From NCBI RefSeq assembly GCF_014831675.1, contig NZ_VJXY01000002.1:1-64000 (forward strand): a DNA stretch of 64,000 nucleotides. The letters run 5' to 3'. Position numbers and translations under genes: made by a program. Position 1 is the stretch's first letter. Each line of letters starts with the position of its first letter. The notes below the pieces were generated by a model. That model was not told the DNA's origin and did no database searches. It worked only from the letters and a program-made list of their open reading frames with translations. The stretch is from Komarekiella delphini-convector SJRDD-AB1. Its GTDB lineage: Bacteria; Cyanobacteriota; Cyanobacteriia; Cyanobacteriales; Nostocaceae. This document shows, in pieces, positions 1-9,501 of this stretch.

Positions 1-31
1 CCCCCTGCCCCCCTGCCCCCTACTCCCCTGC
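1..31. repeat. C-rich short tandem repeat
   Basis: Units close to CCCCTGC / CCCCTAC are repeated at the left edge. The type matches the C-rich or G-rich heptamer-like arrays found elsewhere in this window (29.7, 32.2 and 33.35 kb). No gene lies in the first 88 bases. Confidence 0.6.
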
Positions 32-88
32 AAGACAATGAGTCAAAGTGATAAAATATTCTAATGGCTGCTCTAATCCTCGCTATTG

Positions 89-565
89 ATGAACAAACCA
101 TTGGATGAAACGCTGTCAATCAAAACTGCTGAACGCATAAACAGCAGGGCTAGTACTCCGTTTGATAATGCTTACAAAGCAGCATTAGTAACGGAAGGAG
201 CAAAATATGTTCAGGGATTTTTAGCTTTTGCTGGCAAGCCATACAGACCGATTGAACACAGTTGGATTGAGCTAGGCAACGACTCAGAAGTAATGATAAT
301 CGATCCCACACTACCGCACCTGAATAAAAATCCTCAAGAACTTTGGTATTTTCCAGCACAAAGCCTGAGCGTCAAAAAACTGAAAGCAGTAATTGAAGAA
401 TCAAAAGAAGATTATCCAGAAGACGATCCTCTACCAATCTATGGTGATCCACCTTATGAGTATTATGGTGATGTAATGTTAGGTGGTCAAGACTACTTAG
501 CAGCATATCAAGCCGCAGAAGCTAAGTGCAAAGAAATCAACCAACTAAACCCTGAGAGAAACTAA
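89..565 (+). CDS. hypothetical protein, 158 aa
   Basis: I do not recognise the family. The protein is acidic at the C terminus and has no signal peptide or membrane segment. A central stretch (HSWIELGND followed by IIDPTL, about residues 58-75) resembles the His...Asp segments of papain-like or transglutaminase-like folds, where a His-containing strand precedes an Asp-containing one. A matching nucleophilic Cys is not obvious, so this is only a structural hint. ATG at 89 is preferred over the in-frame TTG at 86. The gene faces the NTF2-like gene at 632, and a heptamer array fills the gap between them. Confidence 0.6.
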   Translation: MNKPLDETLSIKTAERINSRASTPFDNAYKAALVTEGAKYVQGFLAFAGKPYRPIEHSWIELGNDSEVMIIDPTLPHLNKNPQELWYFPAQSLSVKKLKAVIEESKEDYPEDDPLPIYGDPPYEYYGDVMLGGQDYLAAYQAAEAKCKEINQLNPERN

Positions 566-576
566 CGAAATCAAAT

Positions 577-630
577 AATTACGAATTACGAATTACGAAT
601 TACGAATTACGAATTACGAATTACGAATTA
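577..630. repeat. AATTACG heptamer array (7 copies plus partial)
   Basis: Seven perfect copies of AATTACG plus AATTA lie between two convergent genes. The array starts 12 bases after one stop codon and ends one base before the stop triplet of the gene on the other strand. A related GAATTAT/GAATTAC array occurs at 53.75 kb. Confidence 0.9.
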
Positions 631-631
631 T

Positions 632-1030
632 TTAATACGATTTACCATCACTACCAAAATATTCCCGATAGCCACAGATTTTGTCGCCACGTACATCAAA
701 AGAAACGGCTACCCGATTTTTGTAAGGCTGTCCGAATAAAAGCCCTTCATCTCGAAACTCAAAAACAGCCGTTGTTTCATTGCTAGTAACGCGGTCAAGA
801 GAATTCAACTTCAACCCTGGATTAAAAGACTCAGAAACATAATAGAAAAACTCTCTAGCTCGCTCTTTTCCTATATTTAAACCGTGAAATTTACCCATTG
901 GAAACCAAAGGGTAAAATCTTCTGTGAGCATATTTAATAATGCTTCCCATTCTCCTGTAGCCATACCATGTGTTAGATGCTCAAATGCCTGCTGAGCAAC
1001 TTTTAAAGTATTTTCTGATTCTTGTGTCAT
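632..1030 (-). CDS. NTF2-like / SnoaL-like (nuclear transport factor 2 fold) protein
   Basis: At 132 aa it has the length of a single NTF2-like (SnoaL/ketosteroid-isomerase type) cone domain. The pattern is typical: an N-terminal helix with AFEHLTHGMATGEW, then LTEDFTLWFPMG, then a C-terminal sheet ending in VSFDVRGDKICGYREYFG. Such domains act as small-molecule isomerases or cyclases, or as binding pockets. The substrate cannot be read from the sequence. The protein is cytoplasmic and has no partner domain. The neighbouring MDR reductase is on the same strand about 95 bases upstream, so they might be co-transcribed, but no functional link is evident. Confidence 0.75.
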   Translation of the reverse strand: MTQESENTLKVAQQAFEHLTHGMATGEWEALLNMLTEDFTLWFPMGKFHGLNIGKERAREFFYYVSESFNPGLKLNSLDRVTSNETTAVFEFRDEGLLFGQPYKNRVAVSFDVRGDKICGYREYFGSDGKSY

Positions 1031-1125
1031 TTTGATTGCCTTTTAATATCTAAACTTTTGTAAAATTTAAGATTTTAGGTTATAAAATTACTACGATTAG
1101 TTAGTTTAAAAAATTCAATTTGTAG

Positions 1126-2133
1126 CTAAAATCTGACAACTACTTTGCCACAATTTTGCCCACTCAAGAGGTATTCCACAGCAGCAGGAATGGATTCTAT
1201 ACCGTTAAATTGGGTTGAGTCAACGGCAACTTTGAGTTTACCAGAAGAGAAGAGATAAATTAGGCGATCGCGTGCCTCGACCATATATTCTTGATAATGA
1301 GGCATGAGAAAACCTCGAACAGAAGCAGCTTTCCAAAATAGCTGGTGATAAATGCGAGGTTGGGTAACTTGTTCTAAGTTCTTCGCATATTCAGAAATAA
1401 AACCTACTACTACTAAACGTCCCCGCACAGCCAAGTTATCAACGCAAGTATCGAAAACTTGTTTACCCACACACTCAAAAATTAAATTAATCCCATTGGG
1501 GTATTCTTGCTTGAGGACTTGATTGAGATTTTCTGTATGATAATTGATAATGCGATCGCAACCTAATTCTTTAAGTAACTCCGCCTTCGCCTCAGAACTA
1601 CAAGTACCAATGACATGATTACCTGCTAACTTTGCCAATTGCACCGCAATATGACCAGTTCCGCCTGCTGCTGCTGTCACTAAGACAACTTCATTACTTT
1701 TCATCTCCCCCACTTGTTCCAATGCAACTAAAGCTGATACACCTGTAGGCATTAGTGTGAGCAACTCTGGTGTTGCTTGGCGCACCTTCACCGCTAAGTT
1801 TGCATCAATAACCTGATATTCTCGATAACCGCCACCACGCACAGTGGTTACTACAGCATCACCAATTTGAAAATCTTTAACATTTTCACCCCTAGCGACA
1901 ACCTCTCCCACCGCTTCCACACCCAAATCAAAAGGAGGAATCAAGTTAACATAAGGAACATCACCACGACAAAGTAAAGTATCAAAACCACCATTAATCC
2001 CAGCAAATTTGTTTTGAATTAAAAGTTGACTAGCAGCAGGCTTGGGAATAGGAATCTCGACAACTTCAACAGCAGATTTAAAATCTTGATTCAGTTGCTT
2101 TACTATTAACTTTCTGTAAGTTTTTGCATTCAT
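1126..2133 (-). CDS. zinc-less MDR-family NADPH:quinone/enone oxidoreductase
   Basis: This is a medium-chain dehydrogenase/reductase of about 335 aa. The N-terminal GroES-like domain carries NKFAGINGGFD and the PPFDLGVEAVGEVVARGENV segment. The Rossmann domain carries the nucleotide-binding AAAGGTGHIAVQLAKLAG motif. The Cys/His zinc ligands of alcohol dehydrogenases are absent, as is usual for quinone oxidoreductases and prostaglandin-reductase-like members. Likely reaction: NADPH-dependent reduction of quinones or alpha,beta-unsaturated carbonyls, in the cytosol. ATG at 2133 is preferred over the in-frame TTG six bases upstream. Confidence 0.85.
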   Translation of the reverse strand: MNAKTYRKLIVKQLNQDFKSAVEVVEIPIPKPAASQLLIQNKFAGINGGFDTLLCRGDVPYVNLIPPFDLGVEAVGEVVARGENVKDFQIGDAVVTTVRGGGYREYQVIDANLAVKVRQATPELLTLMPTGVSALVALEQVGEMKSNEVVLVTAAAGGTGHIAVQLAKLAGNHVIGTCSSEAKAELLKELGCDRIINYHTENLNQVLKQEYPNGINLIFECVGKQVFDTCVDNLAVRGRLVVVGFISEYAKNLEQVTQPRIYHQLFWKAASVRGFLMPHYQEYMVEARDRLIYLFSSGKLKVAVDSTQFNGIESIPAAVEYLLSGQNCGKVVVRF

Positions 2134-2297
2134 TTCCAAAACGTGTATTGACCTTACTCCTCAATTTCTCTGCGTTCTCCGCGTCTCTGCGGTATGCCTC
2201 CGGCACGCTACGCGAATGTTAAAAAAATAACAAACTTGCAAAAACAGATTCTTGATTTTCAATCCGCGTCAGCGAGTTTTTATTGTGTAGCCTAACC

Positions 2298-3092
2298 TTA
2301 TAAAGCTTTATCCCACTCTAACTGATGAGCTAAACCATACTTGATAAAATCTTCTTCATTAGCCTTATCGCTTTTACCAAAAACACCTAAACTGTAAGGA
2401 TTATCTTGCATACGTTGTATAACTTGCTCTTGTTCAAACCGTATCACTTCCTCTCTAGACTTATCCGGTTTAAAAAAGTCTACAACCAAAACAGTTCTGT
2501 CATAATCAGTGTAATTGTGCGGACAGTGTGGATAGCTGTGATCTAAAATCAGGAATTTTCCTTCATACCAGTAAAGCTGCTCATGACATATTTTCATAGC
2601 CACATCCCCCTCTGGCACAATTAATCCAAGATACCCACGATTCATGTGAGGATTATTGTTCACATGCAACTTGATATCTAAACCTGGATGGAATGTACCA
2701 AAATACACATTTCTGATAACGCCATCATTACTAAAGTTGACTTTTTCTATCACTTTAGCCAAATTTGAGAAATATTTCTCTCTTAACCTAAGTGCTTTTT
2801 TCGATGCATCATCTGATCCATAATCAGGATATTGTATTTGATGCAATTGGATATATTTTTCAATAAATAACCCTTGAAATAAAATACCAAAAGCACTGTA
2901 TTTTGAATTACCCTTGGTTTTGATTGTTTTACTTTTAGGCCCAAAAACCTCGTCAGTAAACTTTAATTCTTCATCAGATGCCTGCTGAAGAAAGTGTTTA
3001 AACTCATCTCTAATCACTTGCCAGTTATCTTGAAAGCTTTCAAGAAAAGGAAATTCTTGTGGATTTAGATGATATTCGTTAAAATTTTCCAT
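2298..3092 (-). CDS. aspartyl/asparaginyl beta-hydroxylase-like 2OG-Fe(II) oxygenase
   Basis: The 264-aa protein matches the Asp/Asn beta-hydroxylase fold. The core reads HPGLDIKLHVN, then GLIVPEGDVAMKI, then WYEGKFLILDHSYPHCPHNYTDYDRTVLVVDFF. The iron-binding His residues and the downstream Arg that holds 2-oxoglutarate are recognisable by pattern. The family uses Fe(II), 2-oxoglutarate and O2 to hydroxylate amino-acid side chains, in proteins or in small molecules such as non-ribosomal peptide intermediates. No biosynthetic genes flank it here, so the substrate is unknown. There is no signal peptide. The start is an ATG with an AGGAGA-type ribosome-binding site just upstream. Confidence 0.8.
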   Translation of the reverse strand: MENFNEYHLNPQEFPFLESFQDNWQVIRDEFKHFLQQASDEELKFTDEVFGPKSKTIKTKGNSKYSAFGILFQGLFIEKYIQLHQIQYPDYGSDDASKKALRLREKYFSNLAKVIEKVNFSNDGVIRNVYFGTFHPGLDIKLHVNNNPHMNRGYLGLIVPEGDVAMKICHEQLYWYEGKFLILDHSYPHCPHNYTDYDRTVLVVDFFKPDKSREEVIRFEQEQVIQRMQDNPYSLGVFGKSDKANEEDFIKYGLAHQLEWDKAL

Positions 3093-3667
3093 TGTCTTTT
3101 CTCCTGAAGAAAAAATATTGGTTTTTTAAGAAATAACTGATAAAAATAGCCTAAAATGTGTTATTTTTTGAGCCAAAGATTAAGATATATCTGTTTAATA
3201 AAACTTATAAATACATTCTCCATACTTGTCAAAGACTCTCTCAGAGAATTACTTTTATCTATTCCTGCACAGTAAGGATATACGCTATTAGATCAATTCC
3301 ACTATCTAAAGCGGTTGCTACTCGCATCAGGTACACCAAAATCCTTGATTGACAAACTTAGCTTATCAGCCCTCCTGTATATACCTTATCCAATAGAGAA
3401 ACGCTATATATATAATATTATAATTCTGGTATGTATCAAAAAAACTGTTATGTTAATTGGTTTAAGGAAATGATGTTATGTTGACTGGTTTAGACTTTTT
3501 AGAGTTAGTTTAGCTAGGCATGTAAAATTTTATATCAGCATTCAAAATTTTAGGGAAAATAAATTTATTAATATCATTTAAATTTCAAGACTTTTTGAGT
3601 AAATAAAAACTATTGTCTAATTTTGAGCCATAATAACTAAAATAGTTGCTATCATATACATCCTACC
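3093..3667. other. 575-bp AT-rich spacer
   Basis: This spacer separates two divergently transcribed genes and must contain both promoters. A short reading frame at 3158-3352 has no ribosome-binding site or recognisable protein pattern, and I do not call it. No RNA gene or strong hairpin is visible. Confidence 0.5.
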
Positions 3668-4579
3668 ATGATCCAAACTAGTCTGAACTTCAAACATCTT
3701 GAAAATCCAGTAAATCCAGTATTTGCCAACCATGAAACTTTTCACCCTCGTTTTGGTTGGTTGAAAAAAGGATTTGATGCAGCAAAGAAAAATCCAGGAA
3801 TTTTCTTACAGGATGATGCTCCTGTACGTTTAGGTGTTGGTAAAAATATGGTACGCTCTATTCGCTATTGGTGTAGTGCTTTCAAAATCCTTGATAAGAA
3901 TAATTTACCAACAACATTCGGGGAAAAGCTTTTAGGAAACAATGGATGGGACTCTTATTTAGAAGATCCAGCATCATTATGGTTATTACATTGGAATCTG
4001 TTAAAACCTACTTGCGAAGCTGCTGCTTGGTACTATATTTTTAATATATTTAGGGATTTAGAGTTTACAAAAGAAGACATTTTATTAGGATTGAAAGATT
4101 ATATAATGAATTTCAATAAAAATATTGCTGACTCTTCTTTTATCAAAGATGTAAATTGTATTTTACGAATGTATGTTGCACAGGATTTTACTAGAGGTAA
4201 TACCCCTATTGAAGATTCTATTGATTGTCCTTTTAATGAACTAGGATTAATTCGTCATTTTGGTAAAAACTATCAGTTTAAAATTGGCACAAAAGCGAAT
4301 TTACCTGCATCAATTATAGTCGCTAGTTGTTTAGAATATGCTAGTTGGATAAGTCAGGGAAGAAAAACCATTAATATTCCTAGCCTACTTTATGATGAAG
4401 GTAGTCCTGGGATGGTATTTAAACTGACGGAAAATATTTTATGTGCAGCTATTGAGACAGTGGCTAAACAGTTTGATGCGATAATTCTTTCGGATACCGC
4501 CGGGTTAATTCAGTTATCTTTTACTGATGAGCCAGAGATCTTAGCTGAAGTAATTCTAAAGCAATATTATAATTCTTGA
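3668..4579 (+). CDS. sspB: DUF4007 protein, SspB-like phosphorothioation nickase
   Basis: This 303-aa protein has the DUF4007 signature: FHPRFGWLKKGFDAA near residue 26, then LGVGKNMVRSIRYWCSAF about residues 56-73. DUF4007 is the domain of SspB, the nickase of the Ssp single-strand DNA phosphorothioation system, and its usual partner is a large ATPase (SspC). Here an sspC-like gene follows directly, with a TTG/ATG start overlapping or abutting this stop codon, so the two are likely translationally coupled. Sulfur incorporation also needs SspA (cysteine desulfurase) and SspD (PAPS-reductase-like). SspD is absent and SspA survives only as a C-terminal fragment about 7 kb downstream. The assignment is by domain pattern and gene order; the nicking activity is inferred. 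Base composition is more AT-rich than the flanking genes. Confidence 0.75.
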   Translation: MIQTSLNFKHLENPVNPVFANHETFHPRFGWLKKGFDAAKKNPGIFLQDDAPVRLGVGKNMVRSIRYWCSAFKILDKNNLPTTFGEKLLGNNGWDSYLEDPASLWLLHWNLLKPTCEAAAWYYIFNIFRDLEFTKEDILLGLKDYIMNFNKNIADSSFIKDVNCILRMYVAQDFTRGNTPIEDSIDCPFNELGLIRHFGKNYQFKIGTKANLPASIIVASCLEYASWISQGRKTINIPSLLYDEGSPGMVFKLTENILCAAIETVAKQFDAIILSDTAGLIQLSFTDEPEILAEVILKQYYNS

Positions 4580-4584
4580 TAAAA

Positions 4585-7500
4585 ATGAGTACAACTATGA
4601 CTAATAGAAAATTATCCCATTATTTTAGTCTCCAGCGTCGCTATTCTCGTTCAATCAATTTAGAAAGAGATTTAGATAGTGTGGAAGCTTTAGAGGGTTA
4701 TGTTCTTACTAAAAGAGCAATTGATTCTCTAGAACGCATTTTAAATAGTTTTAATTCAGATGAAGGAAATAGAGCTTGGACATTAACCAGTGTTTATGGG
4801 ACTGGAAAATCTGCTTTTGCTCATTATTTAATTTCTCTTGCTGCTCATTCTAAGAATGAAACGTACCTTAAAGCTTTATCAATAGCTGAAGATAAATTAG
4901 GTAAAAGTAGTGATATCTATCAATTAATTCAAGATAAAATTAACCCGATAGGATTAATTAGGGCTGTGGCTACGGGACAAAGAGAACCGATTAGTCATAC
5001 TATTATCAGAGCTTTATTAACAGGAGTTGACAGTTTTTGGACTGTTAACCAAAAGAACAAAATTGATGTTGTTCGTCAGCTGGTAGATTTAGAAGCAGAG
5101 ATTAATGATGGTGGAACAGTTGATAGTAAAGAAATTCCTAATTTGGTGTTAGAAGTTGCTAAAGAATCTAAAACTGGTATTTTCCTTGTTATTGATGAAC
5201 TGGGTAAAAATTTAGAATATGCTGCTCATGCTCAAGGCTTTGAAGATTTATATCTTTTACAACAATTAGCTGAATTACCAAAAGATAGTAAAACTCCTAT
5301 TTATATTTTAGGTATCTTACACCAAGCTTTTGCAGAATATAGTCAAAGATTAGCAACTGTTCAAAAAAACGAATGGGCGAAGATTCAAGGGCGATTTGAG
5401 GATATTGCCTTTACTGAATCATCTGGACAAATGATGAGCTTGATTGGAGAAGCAATTGATTCTTCAGCATCAGACACAATAAGTTGCGCTACTAATAGTT
5501 ACTCTGAGGACTGGAGTAACTATTTAGAATCAATAATTGTAGATGAAGAAGTAACTGATAAAATTATTAAAGCAGTTTATCCGCTACATCCTTTATCTGC
5601 TTTGATCTTTCCAACTCTCTGTCAACGTTATGCTCAAAATGATCGCTCTTTATTCACCTTTTTAACCAGTGGAGAGCCTTTATCATTTCGTAATTTTTTA
5701 GAAGAAGTATCGGTCAGAGATGATCATTTACCAACTCTTAAGCTAGATCGGGTTTATGACTATTTTATTGAAGCTGCGGGGATGGGTTTAGCTTCTCGTC
5801 CTAATTTGCAAAGATGGATAGAAGTTCAAGATTTAATTAGTGATGCTAAACGCTTAGAAGAAGATAGTCTGAGGGTACTAAAAACCATTGGCATTTTGAA
5901 CCTAATTACAGTTACAGGTTCAATGAGAGCGACAAGAACGTTAGTATCTTTAGCTATGTGCGATCGCCCGTCAGAAGCACAGATTAATTATTGGCAACAA
6001 ATTATTGATAAACTGCTAAAACAGAATCTCATTACTCATCGTCGTCAATTAGATGAATTGCGGATTTGGCAAGGTTCTGATTTTAATGTTGACAGTGAGT
6101 TAAGTAATTACATAGGACAAGAGCGATCGCCTTTAGTTAAACTGTTATCTCTCCACCGTCCCTTAAGGCCTTTAGTTGCTCAACGTCACAGTTATCAAAA
6201 GGGAACTTTACGTTATTTTGAACGGCATTATTTAGATAACTCCCAAGATTTGAGTCAGTTAATTTGCAGTAGTGCGGATGCAGACGGTTTTGTGGGGTAT
6301 TGGGTAGAGGAAGAAATTCCTAATTCTGTTCCTTCCACAACTAGTGATGGTAAACCATTAGTTATTTTAAGTGCAGTTAACTTAGATATCTTGCAAATTC
6401 GTACCCTGGAATTTGTGGCTTTAAATAATATCAAAAAAACAGCAAGAGAGTTACAAACTGATGGGGTAGCGAGAAAAGAGGTAAATTATCGTTTACAAGA
6501 AGCTGAAGAATTTTTAGATGAAACTCTCAATCAGTCCTTTAGTGTAGGAGTAAATCAACAATGTTGGATTCAAGGACAAGTCGAAACACTTAACAACATT
6601 ACTGATTTTAATAGTAAGCTTTCTGAGATTTGCGATCGCGTTTATCATCGCAGTGCAATTTTGTGGAATGAATTAATTAACCGTCGAGATTTAACCTCTC
6701 AAGGGGTAAAGGCTAGACGAGAATTGATTCAGGCAATGTTGGAGCATCAAAATGAAGAGAGATTAGCTTTAGAAGGTTATGGCCCTGAAGTTAGTATGTA
6801 TTATTCTCTGTTAGAAGAAACAGGGATTTATCGCCAGGAAGATGAGTATTGGGATTTTTACCCACCATCAGAAAATTCGGGTTTGAATTCTCTGTGGGAA
6901 GCAGTTGATAATTTTTGTTTAGCAGCAACAGAAACAAGTCAAACTTTTGATTTACTTTATCAACATTTAGCAGCACCTCCCTACGGTATGAAACAAGGTG
7001 CAGTTCCGGTGATTTTAGCGGCGGTACTGTTGTATCACGCTGATGATTTGGGACTTTATCAAGACGGTACATTTATTCCAGTATTGGGAACTGAACATTT
7101 TGAATTATTAGTTAAATATCCTGAACGGTTTGCAGTTAAGTATTTTGCAGTAGTTGGATTAAGAGCGGAAGTATTCAAAGAATTAGAAACAATTTTACGC
7201 AATCCTCAGTTAAAAAATTTGGGTAAAGTGCGTAATGCAACCCTGTTAACAGTGGTTACTCCTCTTTATCAATTTGTGAAGAAACTGCCTAAATATACTC
7301 AACAAACCCGACGGCTTGCAGATGAACCTAGAGCTATTTTAAAGATATTACAAACTACTGTTGAACCCGATGATTTGTTGTTTAAAGCTTTACCAGCAGC
7401 TTGTAATTTACCCCCTATCGGTGCTGAAGCCGGGGATGATGGTGTAACTGCGAAAACTTTACGCACTAAGTTAGTTCATGCCCTCAGAGAGATTCATACA

Positions 7501-8100
7501 GCTTATGATCGCTTATTGAGTGATTGTCAAAAACTGATTTATGAAGGCTTTGGGGTCAGAAGTAAGGAAACAAAACTCAGAGAAGATTTGCGGGTAAGGG
7601 CAAATTATTTAGCCGGAAAATGTATTGAATCCCCACTAAAACGCTTTATTCGAGCAGCATCCGATGAAACCGCAAGTGATTCTCAGTGGTTGGAAGCTTT
7701 GGTGATGATTGTTGCGGATAAACCTGCTGAATCATGGACAGATGATGATGCCACTGCATTCGAGATGAAATTAGCGGATTTGGTGCGACGGTTTAAGAAT
7801 CTGGAAGCTTTGCAAAAGGAAGTAGCCGCCAAGGGAGAAGGTTTTGAAGCTCGACGAATTACAATGACTCGTCCAGATGGTCAAGAAATCAATCGAATGC
7901 TATGGGTGGATCATGGGAGAGAATCGCAGGTTGAACAGATTGTTGACGAATTTTTGGCTAAATTACCTGACGATCAGCAGTTACGACAAGCGGTTTTGGC
8001 AAAGTTGAGTGAACGGATTTTAAATGCTGATTTGCCAGAGACGGTTATTAAAATTGAAGAAAAGCGATCTGATGAAATAACGGGGAAAAACTTCGGCTAA
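4585..8100 (+). CDS. sspC: large P-loop ATPase, SspC-like
   Basis: About 1171 aa. A P-loop (SVYGTGKSAFAH, about residues 69-80) with Ser in place of the first Gly is followed by a Walker B-like segment (FLVIDELGKNLEYA, about residue 205). Long helical regions follow; the C-terminal part is Lys/Glu-rich. Size, P-loop and position directly after a DUF4007 gene match SspC, the ATPase of Ssp DNA phosphorothioation. An in-frame TTG at 4576 overlaps the sspB stop as TTGA, so coupled initiation there is possible, but ATG at 4585 is the conservative choice. The frame is intact over 3.5 kb, with HIP1 octamers inside, so the gene has been resident for some time and is still under selection. An alternative is an ATPase of another DUF4007-associated system. 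Confidence 0.7.
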   Translation: MSTTMTNRKLSHYFSLQRRYSRSINLERDLDSVEALEGYVLTKRAIDSLERILNSFNSDEGNRAWTLTSVYGTGKSAFAHYLISLAAHSKNETYLKALSIAEDKLGKSSDIYQLIQDKINPIGLIRAVATGQREPISHTIIRALLTGVDSFWTVNQKNKIDVVRQLVDLEAEINDGGTVDSKEIPNLVLEVAKESKTGIFLVIDELGKNLEYAAHAQGFEDLYLLQQLAELPKDSKTPIYILGILHQAFAEYSQRLATVQKNEWAKIQGRFEDIAFTESSGQMMSLIGEAIDSSASDTISCATNSYSEDWSNYLESIIVDEEVTDKIIKAVYPLHPLSALIFPTLCQRYAQNDRSLFTFLTSGEPLSFRNFLEEVSVRDDHLPTLKLDRVYDYFIEAAGMGLASRPNLQRWIEVQDLISDAKRLEEDSLRVLKTIGILNLITVTGSMRATRTLVSLAMCDRPSEAQINYWQQIIDKLLKQNLITHRRQLDELRIWQGSDFNVDSELSNYIGQERSPLVKLLSLHRPLRPLVAQRHSYQKGTLRYFERHYLDNSQDLSQLICSSADADGFVGYWVEEEIPNSVPSTTSDGKPLVILSAVNLDILQIRTLEFVALNNIKKTARELQTDGVARKEVNYRLQEAEEFLDETLNQSFSVGVNQQCWIQGQVETLNNITDFNSKLSEICDRVYHRSAILWNELINRRDLTSQGVKARRELIQAMLEHQNEERLALEGYGPEVSMYYSLLEETGIYRQEDEYWDFYPPSENSGLNSLWEAVDNFCLAATETSQTFDLLYQHLAAPPYGMKQGAVPVILAAVLLYHADDLGLYQDGTFIPVLGTEHFELLVKYPERFAVKYFAVVGLRAEVFKELETILRNPQLKNLGKVRNATLLTVVTPLYQFVKKLPKYTQQTRRLADEPRAILKILQTTVEPDDLLFKALPAACNLPPIGAEAGDDGVTAKTLRTKLVHALREIHTAYDRLLSDCQKLIYEGFGVRSKETKLREDLRVRANYLAGKCIESPLKRFIRAASDETASDSQWLEALVMIVADKPAESWTDDDATAFEMKLADLVRRFKNLEALQKEVAAKGEGFEARRITMTRPDGQEINRMLWVDHGRESQVEQIVDEFLAKLPDDQQLRQAVLAKLSERILNADLPETVIKIEEKRSDEITGKNFG

Positions 8101-8134
8101 AATAAGTATTACGATGGGGACAAATAACAAAACA

Positions 8135-8167
8135 AGATCCCCGACTTCTTTGATAAGTTGGGGTTCT
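8135..8167. repeat. 33-nt dispersed hairpin repeat, copy 1 (degenerate)
   Basis: AGATCCCCGACTTCTT is followed by a partly matching inverted arm. It is a diverged copy of the perfect hairpins at 13755, 27395 and 47642. It lies between two convergent genes and could act as a bidirectional terminator. Confidence 0.7.
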
Positions 8168-8197
8168 GAGCCTATCAAATCTACTGTTGATTTATCC

Positions 8198-9088
8198 TTA
8201 TTGTTGGTTTAACCAAGTTTCTAAATCAGCAACATTGGAAAAGTCTAATAATCCTTCTCCTAAATTTTCTAATTGTTCAATAGATAATCCTTTAATCTGT
8301 TCGATTAATGATTCATTAATTTCCCCAATACGGCGATTGAGTTGACGCAGTATTAAGTCTTGTTCTCCTTCCTGCCTTCCCTCTTGTTTGGCTTGTTCTC
8401 TGTCTCTTTGATAAAGTGGTTCTAGCCGCATAATTAACTCCCGATCATCTGCTTCTAATTCTTGATTTACTCTCAAGTTTTCGCGCAAGTTGTAAACTAA
8501 TTCGAGTGTTGCTTTTTGGTATGGATGATTTAATGGTAACGCTTGCAACTCGATAATCGCTTGTGACTGCACACTTCCCCTACCCAAAAGCCTCAACCAT
8601 AACGTCTCAGGTATCTGTGGTAGTTGATGTATCGCTACAATTGCTGTTCGCAAGGCTTCTGGCAGAAAATGTACTCCTGATAACCAACCGTCTTTTTGCA
8701 TAGTTCCAAAGCTAGACAATCTAGTTTCAGATACAGTTGGAGTAAGAACCCACAATTTGGGAATTTCTGAGTCTTGAAGTTTGGTTTTATTTGCTTTTGA
8801 TTCTCGTCGCAGGAGAGCCTTAACTTCTAATAATTTTAGAATACAGTCGCATATTTCATCGGTAGAAGCTGGATTGCGGAAGGGTTCTATGAGTGCAGGA
8901 TTTTCAGCAAATCTTCCCAGCAAACCCAGTATTTGTAAATTAGAGCTTTGTTGTTTGTCAGGAGTGAAGAAAACATCTATTTCTTTAATCTCTCCTGAGA
9001 CTTTTTCTGATGGCTTGACTTCTCCGTAATCTTTTAGTAATTCTTCCAGATAGTCCTTGGCAAATTTGTCATGTATGAAACGCGTCAT
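8198..9088 (-). CDS. Rpn/PD-(D/E)XK-transposase-like protein with C-terminal DUF4351
   Basis: The 296-aa protein starts MTRFIHDKFAKDYLEELL, and IDVFFTPD near residue 40 is the Asp-containing strand of Rpn-type nuclease-fold proteins abundant in cyanobacteria. The C-terminal 55 residues (RQLNRRIGEINESLIEQI, then LSIEQLENLGEGLLDF, then LETWLNQ) are a DUF4351 domain, preceded by an REQAKQEGRQEGEQD linker. Relatives are often mis-named flagellar assembly protein H. Rpn proteins promote recombination and are multicopy; the role of this one is unknown. It is convergent with sspC and is probably an independent gene. Confidence 0.75.
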   Translation of the reverse strand: MTRFIHDKFAKDYLEELLKDYGEVKPSEKVSGEIKEIDVFFTPDKQQSSNLQILGLLGRFAENPALIEPFRNPASTDEICDCILKLLEVKALLRRESKANKTKLQDSEIPKLWVLTPTVSETRLSSFGTMQKDGWLSGVHFLPEALRTAIVAIHQLPQIPETLWLRLLGRGSVQSQAIIELQALPLNHPYQKATLELVYNLRENLRVNQELEADDRELIMRLEPLYQRDREQAKQEGRQEGEQDLILRQLNRRIGEINESLIEQIKGLSIEQLENLGEGLLDFSNVADLETWLNQQ

Positions 9089-9173
9089 TTAATTAGGAAT
9101 CCTCTAGTTATTTAAATTATCAAGAGTTGGCGCGATCGCTCCAACTGCCTACACGTTTTATTTCCTAGACTTG

Positions 9174-9395
9174 CTATCTAATTAATAGACTCACTACATC
9201 ACCTGATTCACCTAAACTACCTGCTATTACAGGTTTAGACCAAGAGCCTACTTCTGCATAACCTATAGTATGTAAAACCTGGATAGTCCTCCTGACTAAA
9301 TTAGGACTACCAACTAATATGTGTTTTATCTTTTCTCTGCTGACCTGGGTTTGATTGCTGCTGTTATCTTCTAATTTCACAAATTCTTCTGCCAT
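9174..9395 (-). CDS. small hypothetical protein, 73 aa
   Basis: It is a small soluble protein with a basic helix (SREKIKHILVGSPNLVRRTIQVLHTIGYAE) and a C-terminal GSLGESGDVVSLL segment. I do not recognise the family. It lies inside the defence-island region between the DUF4351 gene and other small genes. The length and even codon use make it plausible as a real gene, but no function can be proposed. Confidence 0.5.
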   Translation of the reverse strand: MAEEFVKLEDNSSNQTQVSREKIKHILVGSPNLVRRTIQVLHTIGYAEVGSWSKPVIAGSLGESGDVVSLLIR

Positions 9396-9501
9396 AACGC
9401 ACCTGTTTAATGTTGCAAAGTGGGATTAATCTCTTTCATGCCTAACTGTACCGTACGTACTATATATACCCTACAAAAGGTATATTGAAACTTAACGATT
9501 T

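Noticed and set aside
3158-3352. 64-aa reading frame in the spacer before the sspB-like gene
   Set aside because: No ribosome-binding site, skewed composition and no protein-like pattern; the spacer is best read as promoter DNA.
6791-7072. Antisense 93-aa frame inside the sspC-like gene
   Set aside because: It is a shadow of the sense frame, with no start signals.
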